Source: Floricoccus penangensis (lineage in GTDB: Bacteria > Bacillota > Bacilli > Lactobacillales > Streptococcaceae). Taken from it: a stretch of DNA of 64,000 nucleotides. The notes under the pieces were generated by a model that searched no databases, had not been told where the DNA came from, and was given only the letters and a program-made list of their open reading frames with translations. The translations under genes and the position numbers were made by a program. The stretch lies in assembly GCF_001832885.1 (NCBI RefSeq), contig NZ_MKIQ01000028.1, positions 124,001 through 188,000 on the forward strand. Reading direction: 5' to 3'. Shown here one piece after another: positions 55,781-63,757 of this stretch; the stretch's first letter is position 1; every line of letters begins with the position of its first letter.

Positions 55781-56362
55781 ATGGCAAGAACTCAAGAAAC
55801 TAGTAAACAAGATATTCTAGAAGCCGCTTCTAAGTTTATAGTATTATACGGACCAGCAAAATTTAAAGCACGACAACTAGCCGAATATATGGGGATTTCG
55901 ACTCAACCACTTTACCAACAATTCAAAAATATGCAAAACCTTCGAGATGAACTTTTAGAATATTTTTACGAAAAACTGAAAAATGATTATGATAACAATA
56001 TTTCGGAATATACACCAATTGTTAATCTTATGATTGGATTTTCAAAATTTCCTAATGGCCATCCTATAGCTACTGAAGACCTGCTAAAAGATTTATTTAG
56101 TACAAAAAAAGATACAGCAAAGAAAACTGCAAATTTTTCTTATGAATTATTTTTCAAATTTTTATCTGAAAGCTCAGAGTCAGACGATTTGAACGAAAAA
56201 GAAATTAAAACACTTGCATATTGCCTATGGATTTCAGCAACAGGTATATCAAATTTCATGAGAAGTGGAACTGCTGCATTAACAGATGATGAATTAGGTA
56301 CTTACTTTAACGGTGTCGTTAAAAATATGCAAGAAATAAATTTAGATAAGCTAAAATTATAA
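55781..56362 (+). CDS. TetR/AcrR-like transcriptional regulator
   Basis: A 193-residue protein with a TetR-type helix-turn-helix in residues about 5-50 (KQDILEAASKFIVLYGPAKFKARQLAEYMGISTQPLYQQFKNMQNLRDELLEYFYEKL). The rest is a helical ligand-binding/dimer domain with no close recognisable class. It has a GGGGGA ribosome binding site and is divergent from ampS, which it may regulate. The ligand is unknown. Confidence 0.87.
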   Translation: MARTQETSKQDILEAASKFIVLYGPAKFKARQLAEYMGISTQPLYQQFKNMQNLRDELLEYFYEKLKNDYDNNISEYTPIVNLMIGFSKFPNGHPIATEDLLKDLFSTKKDTAKKTANFSYELFFKFLSESSESDDLNEKEIKTLAYCLWISATGISNFMRSGTAALTDDELGTYFNGVVKNMQEINLDKLKL

Positions 56363-56382
56363 TTTAAAAACAATTTAAACAA

Positions 56383-56420
56383 ACCTCGTTGAACCAATTG
56401 ATTCAACGAGGTCTTTTTTT
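56383..56420 (+). terminator. Terminator after the TetR-type gene
   Basis: ACCTCGTTGAA (56383-56393) pairs with TTCAACGAGGT (56402-56412), then a seven-T run. It ends next to the converging lysin gene. Confidence 0.92.
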
Positions 56421-56421
56421 G

Positions 56422-57162
56422 TTATTCAAAACATCCCCAAATACTTATTCTCTTTCCATTTAACGATTCACCGGTAGGTAAATATGCAAACTTACCATTT
56501 TCTCGAGATTGTCTAATCCAAACATAACCATTGTAATCTATTTTATATTGATCATACTTAATCTTATCATCTTTATTAAGCAGAATCTTTTTACCACTTA
56601 GAGGATAATTAAAGCTTAAAAAGATTGCAGTATTCAATTTAAAAAATCCTTTTTCAGCTATCCACTCTCCTTCTATTGTGGATTGATTTATACCATTATT
56701 TGAAGATAAATTTCTATATATATAGAAATATGGATAACCAGCATTAGCCCAATATCCGTCAAATCCGTATTCTTGAATTGCTGTGTTGACAACTCCACCA
56801 GTGGAGTAATCACAAGAAATTTCTATTGCATTTGGATCATCATTTATAAAAATACCTGTATGCCCTTCACTACCTCCAGAAATACCTTTCATACCAAAAA
56901 TATAAATATCTCCGACTTTAGCATCCCACTCTTGATTCTCGCTAATAAGATTATATCCATTTGCTAGCAAATAATCATGTAAGCTATCTGTATTGTACAA
57001 CCAAGAAGGTTTCGAACCACCGGCTTCATAAACAGCCTGAACCATAGATCCTGAGCAGTCTGCTGTTCCATCATCCCCATTTCTACTTCCATACATAGAA
57101 TATGTGAGTTTCCCAATATTATTAATGAACCACGAAATTACTTTTTCATTGTCTACCACCAT
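56422..57162 (-). CDS. Phage endolysin: Amidase_5-like peptidoglycan hydrolase with SH3b
   Basis: A 246-residue lysin. The N-terminal catalytic domain (about residues 1-145) has an NlpC/P60-like layout of the Amidase_5 family: Cys in DGTADCSGSMVQAVYEAGG (about residue 36) and His in SEGHTGIFIND (about residue 100). The C-terminal part (about 165-246; GEWIAEKGFFKLNTAIFLSFNYP...YVWIRQSRENGKFAYLPTGE) is an SH3_5 cell-wall-binding domain. It has no signal peptide, so export needs the holin encoded 11 bp upstream. Confidence 0.92.
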   Translation of the reverse strand: MVVDNEKVISWFINNIGKLTYSMYGSRNGDDGTADCSGSMVQAVYEAGGSKPSWLYNTDSLHDYLLANGYNLISENQEWDAKVGDIYIFGMKGISGGSEGHTGIFINDDPNAIEISCDYSTGGVVNTAIQEYGFDGYWANAGYPYFYIYRNLSSNNGINQSTIEGEWIAEKGFFKLNTAIFLSFNYPLSGKKILLNKDDKIKYDQYKIDYNGYVWIRQSRENGKFAYLPTGESLNGKRISIWGCFE

Positions 57163-57173
57163 AAATATTCTCC

Positions 57174-57638
57174 TTACTTATTTTTTTCATTTTCATTTAA
57201 TTGCGTTTCATTGACCTTATCTACAAATTTTGCATTATCCATACGTCTTTGTTTCGACTGTAATTCCTGATCAGCTGATAAAGATTTACTCAAAAAATCT
57301 CCAATATCAAATTCATAAATAATACTCAGATTGGCTACTATGCTCGATAATTCTTTTCTTCCATAAGCTGTTATTGTTACTGGTAACGCAATTTTTATTA
57401 ATCTTATATATTCTTCCATTGATGGTAAATTAAATAAATCTGCAAAATCAGCAACTAATACTACAACTGTAAATAAGATAAAAGCGATAAATTTTTTCAT
57501 CAACCCTTCATTTCCTTTTTCAGAAGAGTAAAGATTATGTTTGTTTGCTACAAAACTACCTAATATATAATCTACAGTTAGGATAACAGCAAAAATCGTT
57601 AGTAATACTAACATTGTTTTATTGAATACTAAATCCAT
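57174..57638 (-). CDS. Phage holin (phage_holin_4/toxin-secretion type)
   Basis: A 154-residue protein with about three to four hydrophobic segments (TMLVLLTIFAVILTVDYILGSFVA, FIAFILFTVVVLVADFADLF, IRLIKIALPVTITAYGRKELSSIV) and a charged C-terminus (KQRRMDNAKFVDKVNETQLNENEKNK), the layout of phi29-like/4-1 holins. AAGGAG precedes the ATG. It directly precedes the endolysin, forming a lysis pair. Confidence 0.9.
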   Translation of the reverse strand: MDLVFNKTMLVLLTIFAVILTVDYILGSFVANKHNLYSSEKGNEGLMKKFIAFILFTVVVLVADFADLFNLPSMEEYIRLIKIALPVTITAYGRKELSSIVANLSIIYEFDIGDFLSKSLSADQELQSKQRRMDNAKFVDKVNETQLNENEKNK

Positions 57639-57657
57639 TTCTTCTCCTTTTCAAATA

Positions 57658-57689
57658 AAAATCCCAGTAAATTTATTTACCAGAATTTT
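57658..57689 (-). terminator. Hairpin in the holin leader
   Basis: AAAATCCCAGTAAA (57658-57671) can pair with TTTACCAGAATTTT (57676-57689), including wobble pairs, and the minus strand continues in a T-rich run just before the holin ribosome binding site. It could attenuate transcription into the lysis genes. Confidence 0.55.
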
Positions 57690-57713
57690 TTAAAATTTAT
57701 TTTATTTAATATA

Positions 57714-57744
57714 ATAATAGAATAACAGGCCTGTCATTTATCAA
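57714..57744 (-). promoter_or_regulatory. Candidate late promoter with palindromic operator upstream of holin
   Basis: On the minus strand TTGATA (57739-57744) and TATTAT (57714-57719) are 19 bp apart, and the spacer contains the GC-rich palindrome ACAGGCCTGT (57725-57734) in an otherwise AT-rich stretch. An over-long spacer holding a dyad suggests an activator-dependent promoter. ArpU, encoded just upstream, is the candidate. Confidence 0.5.
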
Positions 57745-57814
57745 AATTACTACACTATCATAATATCTCTTTCTATAAACTTTTATCCCCATATTGTATC
57801 CCAAAAAAACCCTA

Positions 57815-58252
57815 TCAAATACTAGAAGTCATTAATTCATAGTATTCTTTAATTAGTTGACCTTTACGATATGATTCAGCAAACATCATAAGCGCTTTAC
57901 GCATCTTTCTATCATAATGACTTGATGAGTAGCCAATTTCAGTTTCGTAAAAACACCTTCCCTTGTCATCTTTTGTTTCTATATAGCGTAATTTCAACAT
58001 ATAATAGAAGGTTGGTTCAAAAGTCTTTACACTTTCTACAGCTCTTTCAATTTCTTCAATTTCTACACCGCAATCAATCCAAGATTCCCATAATTCATTA
58101 TCGGCTTTACCTTTTACCCTCGGAATATCAGTGACTAATTTTGAATTTATTGAAGAGGGTTTCATTTGAATGTATCTTCTCTTTTTATCATGGTATGTTT
58201 TCAATAACTTTTTAGCAGATTTCGCAATTTCTTTTTCATTTATTTCAATCAT
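57815..58252 (-). CDS. ArpU family phage late-gene transcriptional regulator
   Basis: A 145-residue protein resembling the ArpU/phage transcriptional activator family found ahead of late or lysis genes in phages of Gram-positives. It begins with charged helices (EINEKEIAKSAKKLLKTYHDKKRRYIQM). The C-terminal part contains a sigma-region-4-like helix-turn-helix (FEPTFYYMLKLRYIE...YETEIGYSSSHYDRKMRKALMMFAE). The ATG at 58252 has GAGG five bases upstream. It likely activates the holin-endolysin genes that follow after 176 bp. Confidence 0.82.
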   Translation of the reverse strand: MIEINEKEIAKSAKKLLKTYHDKKRRYIQMKPSSINSKLVTDIPRVKGKADNELWESWIDCGVEIEEIERAVESVKTFEPTFYYMLKLRYIETKDDKGRCFYETEIGYSSSHYDRKMRKALMMFAESYRKGQLIKEYYELMTSSI

Positions 58253-58276
58253 CTTTAACCTCAATCTATTCTGTTA

Positions 58277-58516
58277 TCACTTGTCTCTTCTTATCCAATT
58301 TTCACCATCAACAATGTATTCTACTTTATTTTTATTATCCCTTACTATTTCTATAAATCGGTTACTATCACCCAAAGGGACTACTTTCTCAATTTCAAAT
58401 TCATTTTCAATAAGTACTTCCCTCCTATTACTTTTATGGATCATTAATAAAAACATAATCATGTTTAATATTATGAGTAACACTAATAAATACACAGCTT
58501 TTTTCTTATTTTTCAT
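58277..58516 (-). CDS. Small single-pass membrane protein, function unknown
   Basis: A 79-residue protein with a basic start (MKNKKKA), one membrane helix (VYLLVLLIILNMIMFLLMIH) and a charged outer domain (EFEIEKVVPLGDSNRFIEIVRDNKNKVEYIVDGENWIRR). AAGGGG precedes the ATG, supporting a real gene. It lies between the small cytoplasmic gene and arpU in the phage-derived cassette. I do not recognise the family. A lysis-inhibition or superinfection role would be conjecture. Confidence 0.65.
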   Translation of the reverse strand: MKNKKKAVYLLVLLIILNMIMFLLMIHKSNRREVLIENEFEIEKVVPLGDSNRFIEIVRDNKNKVEYIVDGENWIRRDK

Positions 58517-58562
58517 TTTCCATCCCCTTATTATCTAAATATACTAGTCTTGATTCATTAAT

Positions 58563-58868
58563 TTAACTTTCTTCTTCAACGCAAGATAGAGTCAATTCAA
58601 ATACCCTGTCTTGCTGTAAGTTTCTTTGAGCACTTCTATATTTTGCTCTATCACTTTTTGTTAAAATGCGACTTTCATCTCCTACTTCAATCCTATCACT
58701 ACCCGGACTAGTTATCATTTTCCCATCATTATCAAAAATTTGTGGTATTAAATTTAAACTATTATCAATTACAATTTCATATGAATAGCCAAATGTATTA
58801 CAAAGATTTTCAAAAATTTCCCACCTTACTTTTGATTTATTTTTTATTTTAATTGTTCTAAAAGTCAT
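58563..58868 (-). CDS. Hypothetical phage-cassette protein
   Basis: A 101-residue soluble protein with no membrane segment, beginning MTFRTIKIKNKSKVRWEIFENLCNTFGYSYEIV. It has a TAGGAG ribosome binding site and is the first gene transcribed leftward from the operator region shared with the repressor, the position of an early or antirepressor-type gene. I do not recognise the family and assign no function. Confidence 0.65.
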   Translation of the reverse strand: MTFRTIKIKNKSKVRWEIFENLCNTFGYSYEIVIDNSLNLIPQIFDNDGKMITSPGSDRIEVGDESRILTKSDRAKYRSAQRNLQQDRVFELTLSCVEEES

Positions 58869-59100
58869 ATTTATCTCCTAACATATATTCACTAAGAAAC
58901 GAATTAATTATATGTTTCTCTTGACAAAAGAATATAATTATATACAATTGAATTAACAAAAAGGCAATGTTATGTGTTTTATAAACTTATCAATAAGTAT
59001 TTTTCACCCAATATTTACTTAACAAAACAGATTATAGAATATAATTATATTCCAGTCAACGAAAAAATCTATAATATTATATACTTTTAGGAGAAGTCTT
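58869..59100. promoter_or_regulatory. Divergent repressor/early-gene control region
   Basis: Two related AT-rich dyads lie in this 232-bp gap: GAATATAATTATATAC at 58930-58945 and the perfect 16-bp palindrome GAATATAATTATATTC at 59037-59052. On the minus strand TTGTTA-N17-TATATT overlaps the first dyad, a candidate promoter for the leftward genes. On the plus strand TATAAT at 59070-59075 precedes the repressor gene. This is the layout of a phage immunity region with the dyads as repressor operators. Confidence 0.7.
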
Positions 59101-59445
59101 ATGACCCTGTACGATAAAATACAGTCACTCGCTAAAAAAGAGCATGTGAGTTTAAAGACTCTCGCCCTTAATCTTGGATTTAGCGAAAATTATTTTTATA
59201 TTATGAAAAGGCAAAATTCTAGACCTTCGCAAGATAAATTAGAAAAAATTGCTGATTACTTTCATATTTCCGTTGATTACCTTCTTGGGAGAACTGATAG
59301 TAGTACTTCAGAAAATGTAGAAAACGATCTCGAAGTAATGGTCAATAGTGCAATGAGCTTCGGTGGAAAACCCCTATCTGACAACGATCGTGAATTTGTA
59401 AAAAAAATGCTGCGTTTGCATTTAGAATCTAAAGAAAACAATTAA
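59101..59445 (+). CDS. Phage-type XRE repressor (cI/ImmR-like)
   Basis: A 114-residue protein with a Cro/cI-type helix-turn-helix in residues about 5-65 (LYDKIQSLAKKEHVSLKTLALNLGFSENYFYIMKRQNSRPSQDKLEKIADYFHISVDYLLGRTD) and a short C-terminal region without a self-cleavage domain. That architecture matches repressors inactivated by a partner ImmA peptidase, encoded next. AGGAG precedes the ATG. It probably binds the two dyads upstream and represses the leftward genes. Confidence 0.9.
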   Translation: MTLYDKIQSLAKKEHVSLKTLALNLGFSENYFYIMKRQNSRPSQDKLEKIADYFHISVDYLLGRTDSSTSENVENDLEVMVNSAMSFGGKPLSDNDREFVKKMLRLHLESKENN

Positions 59446-59519
59446 TAACACTGTTTAGAGATATTCTTAGCTATCTCAATACAACACCCGGTCAACACAC
59501 AAAACTAAGGATGTTTCAT

Positions 59520-59909
59520 ATGGATATTAAAGAAAAACTAAAAGAATTAGGAATTACAATTGTTTATACCTATGGTATTGATGCACCAGGGCTATATTTA
59601 CCCGAAAATAGCACAATATACATTAATAACAACCTTATTGGAGTTGAAATTGAAAATGCTATCCTCCATGAGCTCGGTCACTATTTAAATCAGCACGATT
59701 TAACATCTCTATCATCAAGTCATCTCCACTTCAAACAAGAGGCAGAGGCTGATAAATATTGGATAAATGAAAGGGTCAAAGAATTTCTTTCCCTCTACGA
59801 GAATCCGCCCGAATATGTAGATATATATCGTTTTTTGAATGTCTACCATATAAAAAACTGTTACTACGATGTAGCTGAGGAATTATTCAAAGAATATTTA
59901 ACCATTTAA
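59520..59909 (+). CDS. ImmA/IrrE family metallo-endopeptidase
   Basis: A 129-residue zinc peptidase. The HExxH motif is in AILHELGHYLNQHD (about residue 54), followed by the third-ligand segment FKQEAEADKYWI. In ICEBs1 and phages such proteins cleave the cognate repressor after DNA damage or peptide signalling. The ATG at 59520 has AAGG nine bases upstream; the frame has an ATG three codons earlier. It follows the repressor by 74 bp and ends at a terminator. Confidence 0.92.
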   Translation: MDIKEKLKELGITIVYTYGIDAPGLYLPENSTIYINNNLIGVEIENAILHELGHYLNQHDLTSLSSSHLHFKQEAEADKYWINERVKEFLSLYENPPEYVDIYRFLNVYHIKNCYYDVAEELFKEYLTI

Positions 59910-59912
59910 CAA

Positions 59913-59959
59913 AAATACCTCATAAAAGTTAGAATAACTCTAGCTTTTATAAGGTATTT
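59913..59959. terminator. Terminator between immA and nrdH
   Basis: A 20-bp stem (59913-59932 with 59940-59959) with two mismatched pairs and A/T runs outside, probably serving the converging immA and nrdH transcripts. Confidence 0.85.
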
Positions 59960-59988
59960 ATTTATTTAAATTTATGATTTATATTATT

Positions 59989-60207
59989 TTATAATTTCGC
60001 CAATTCAGCTGGTCTAAAACCAGAGAAAGCAATGCTATCATCTTTAGTGATAACTGGTAAAGCCATAAATCCCATAGATTTAATTTGATCTATAAATTCA
60101 GGATTTTCATCAACATTGATTTCTTTATATTGAATAACCTTGTCATTTAACCATTTTTTCACCATCTTACATTGCATGCAATTATCTTTAGAGAATACAG
60201 TTACCAT
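59989..60207 (-). CDS. nrdH: Glutaredoxin-like protein NrdH
   Basis: A 72-residue redoxin that supplies electrons to class Ib ribonucleotide reductase (NrdEF). The CMQC active site (residues 10-13) and the C-terminal MALPVITKDDSIAFSGFRPAELAKL stretch, with the FSGFRP signature, identify NrdH. No nrdI, nrdE or nrdF lies next to it, unlike the common nrdHEF arrangement; downstream lies the phage-derived cassette. Four NrdR-box-like sites precede it. Confidence 0.95.
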   Translation of the reverse strand: MVTVFSKDNCMQCKMVKKWLNDKVIQYKEINVDENPEFIDQIKSMGFMALPVITKDDSIAFSGFRPAELAKL

Positions 60208-60470
60208 AATAAAAAACTCCTAATATTTTTCTTTTCTTTTTTTGAATATGAAGTTATTTTAAACTTTTCCCAGTTAATTATCAAGCGAAAACATACCATA
60301 TGTAGTGCTTATTACGAAAATAAAAACTATATATGGTGTAATCCCTTATAAATAGAGTCTTTTCAGCCGTGTATTTCAGTGTATTTTTTTATAAAAAAGA
60401 CAAAAAACACAATATGTAGTGCTAAATATAGAAACAAACACTTCGTAAACACCGTATATTGTATAAAAGA
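60208..60470. promoter_or_regulatory. nrdH regulatory region with four NrdR boxes
   Basis: The gap to groEL holds a minus-strand promoter for nrdH (TTGATA at 60279-60284, 17-bp spacer, TAAAAT at 60256-60261). Four 16-bp sites resemble the NrdR box ACACWATATWTWGTGT: 60293-60308 (ATACCATATGTAGTGC), 60325-60340 (AACTATATATGGTGTA), 60407-60422 (ACACAATATGTAGTGC) and 60449-60464 (ACACCGTATATTGTAT). The first pair is spaced 32 bp centre to centre and the second 42 bp, close to whole helical turns, as usual for NrdR. No ORF is seen here. Confidence 0.82.
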
Positions 60471-60500
60471 AAACCCTTTGGATTGAAATCCAAAGGGTTT
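60471..60500 (-). terminator. Terminator after groEL
   Basis: AAACCCTTTGGATT (60471-60484) pairs with AATCCAAAGGGTTT (60487-60500). The minus strand continues TTCTTTT. Confidence 0.9.
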
Positions 60501-60511
60501 ATTTTTATAAA

Positions 60512-62155
<1,644 letters not shown>

Positions 62156-62195
62156 TTATTTTAACTAAATATTTTTATTGATTATTTAATATCAT

Positions 62196-62480
62196 TTACT
62201 CAACAATAGCTAAAATTTCTGCTTCACGTACTATCAATAGTAGTTCATCATCAACTTTTACTTCAGTTCCTGCAAACTTTTCAAAGAATACTTTATCACC
62301 AACTTTTACTGACGGTTCAACCAAATCACCATTCAACGTGCGACTTCCTACACCAACGGCTACAACTTCTGCTACTTGTGGTTTTTCTTGTGCTGAGCTA
62401 GCAAGCACAATTCCACCTATATTTTTTTCTTCTTCTTTTTTTACACGTAAAACAATACGATCACCTAATGGTTTTAACAT
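62196..62480 (-). CDS. groES: 10 kDa co-chaperonin GroES
   Basis: A 94-residue co-chaperonin forming the heptameric lid of GroEL. It starts [35 protein letters not shown], where the IVL mobile loop contacts GroEL. AGGTC/GGAGG lies upstream of the ATG. It is the first gene of the operon and lies directly behind the CIRCE element. Confidence 0.98.
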   Translation of the reverse strand: MLKPLGDRIVLRVKKEEEKNIGGIVLASSAQEKPQVAEVVAVGVGSRTLNGDLVEPSVKVGDKVFFEKFAGTEVKVDDELLLIVREAEILAIVE

Positions 62481-62507
62481 TATAGATAGACCTCCAATTT
62501 TTATTTT

Positions 62508-62534
62508 TTAGCACTCATCATTTACGAGTGCTAA
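62508..62534. promoter_or_regulatory. CIRCE operator (HrcA binding site)
   Basis: TTAGCACTC-N9-GAGTGCTAA is a perfect CIRCE inverted repeat, placed just downstream of the groES -10 and thus over the transcription start. Confidence 0.98.
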
Positions 62535-62544
62535 CTACTCTATT

Positions 62545-62573
62545 ATTCTAATGCTTTAGTCAAAAATAGTCAA
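62545..62573 (-). promoter_or_regulatory. groESL promoter
   Basis: On the minus strand TTGACT (62568-62573) and TAGAAT (62545-62550) are separated by 17 bp, directly upstream of CIRCE. Confidence 0.85.
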
Positions 62574-62696
62574 GAAAAAATGCTTAAAATTTATCAAAAA
62601 ATAGCTGTAAATTATTTCAAATACCAATCAAAAAAATTATATCTTTTCACTAAAAAAGCCACCATTTTGAAGTACAGTGGCTTATTATAATTCAAT

Positions 62697-62988
62697 TATA
62701 GTCGCTTAAAAATAGATTAATACATCGTTGCGAGTTATACTAATAAGCTAGCTTATTAAAGTATAATCGACATCGAAGCAAGGCGCAGTGACATATCTTG
62801 ATGAATGCTAGTTCTATCATTTATTCGTCAATTCATCACCATAAGAACTATTTGCTTTAGCAATTTTTAAGTTCTATGGGCATCGTAGCGAAGTGCCTTG
62901 TTTTGTGACTTACACTATAAGCTGCTTATTTAAGTGTAATCGATAGCATAGTAAAACAAAGGTATTTCTATTTTAATCAAAAATAGTA
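62697..62988 (-). repeat. Extended copy of the MITE-like repeat (about 290 bp)
   Basis: Its first 75 bp (TATAGTCGCTTAAAAATAGATTAATACATCGTTGCGAG...) match the inverted right end of the 114-bp elements, and its last 60 bp match their inverted left end. Between them lie two versions of the central palindrome (62735-62767 and 62910-62939) and about 140 bp not present in the short copies, including an AGTTCTAT/ATAAGAACT inverted repeat. It ends 2 bp from the stop codon of the HAD phosphatase. There is no ORF of note. Confidence 0.8.
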
Positions 62989-62990
62989 TT

Positions 62991-63659
62991 TTATTTTTTA
63001 TCTTCAATAAAAGCTGGAACATCAGCGAGACTATCTAGAATAGCAATTGTTTTAGAACGTAATTCTTCGTCAGGTTGGATAAGATCAGGAATCATTATTA
63101 CCGGAATACCAGCAGCATGTCCTGCAATTACACCATTGTTAGAGTCTTCAAGAATAAGTAAATTATCCATATCAATTCCTAATACTTCATGTGCCTTATT
63201 GAAAATTTCTGGATCGGGCTTAGCATTTTTCACATCTTCAACTGAAACAATGTTTGAAAAACGATCAAATAAATTATTCTTCTTCAAGAGATCTTCAATT
63301 ATATCTTTATTATTACTTGAAGCAACAATTTTAGGAATATTATTTTCTTCTAAATATGAAAGCAGTTCTAATAATCCTGGTTTCATTTCAGCAACTCCAC
63401 TTTTAAGATAATCTACCACTCGTTCATAAGAAAGCTTAATAAAATCATTTACTAAATCAGATCCAAACTCTTCATCATACATTTGATGATAAGTTGCCCA
63501 GATTTCACTATCTCCAACACCTAAGAATCGATTATAGACCTCAGCATCGTAAGGAATCCCTAATTCATCCGCGACTTCTTGACTTCCTCGGTAGTAGATA
63601 CTTTCAGTATCAAAAATTAAACCATCCATATCAAAAATGACAGCTTTTATATTTTTCAT
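62991..63659 (-). CDS. HAD superfamily phosphatase (beta-phosphoglucomutase/phosphoglycolate phosphatase-like)
   Basis: A 222-residue subclass I HAD hydrolase. Motif I is VIFDMDGLIFDTES (nucleophile Asp10), motif II IVASSNN, motif III the Lys of VKNAKPDPEIF and motif IV LILEDSNNGVIAGHAAG. The DMDGLIFDTE form is shared by beta-phosphoglucomutase and related sugar phosphatases; the substrate cannot be fixed. It is located between ssbB and groES, which are immediate neighbours in pneumococcus. Confidence 0.88.
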   Translation of the reverse strand: MKNIKAVIFDMDGLIFDTESIYYRGSQEVADELGIPYDAEVYNRFLGVGDSEIWATYHQMYDEEFGSDLVNDFIKLSYERVVDYLKSGVAEMKPGLLELLSYLEENNIPKIVASSNNKDIIEDLLKKNNLFDRFSNIVSVEDVKNAKPDPEIFNKAHEVLGIDMDNLLILEDSNNGVIAGHAAGIPVIMIPDLIQPDEELRSKTIAILDSLADVPAFIEDKK

Positions 63660-63757
63660 GTTAACCCCTTTCTTATTGTTATTACTTACCTATTAAAACA
63701 TTTTTAGTCAGGGCCTTCAATCTAAAAATAAAGTTCCAAATAATCAGGCTTTAAAAT

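Noticed and set aside
56422-59909. A complete prophage
   Set aside because: Only immunity, two small genes, ArpU, holin and lysin are present; no integrase, replication, packaging or structural gene, and no flanking att-like repeat was found by eye.
62697-62988. Pneumococcal BOX or RUP element
   Set aside because: The modular layout is similar in idea, but the end and core sequences do not match BOX or RUP as I remember them, so no known name is assigned.
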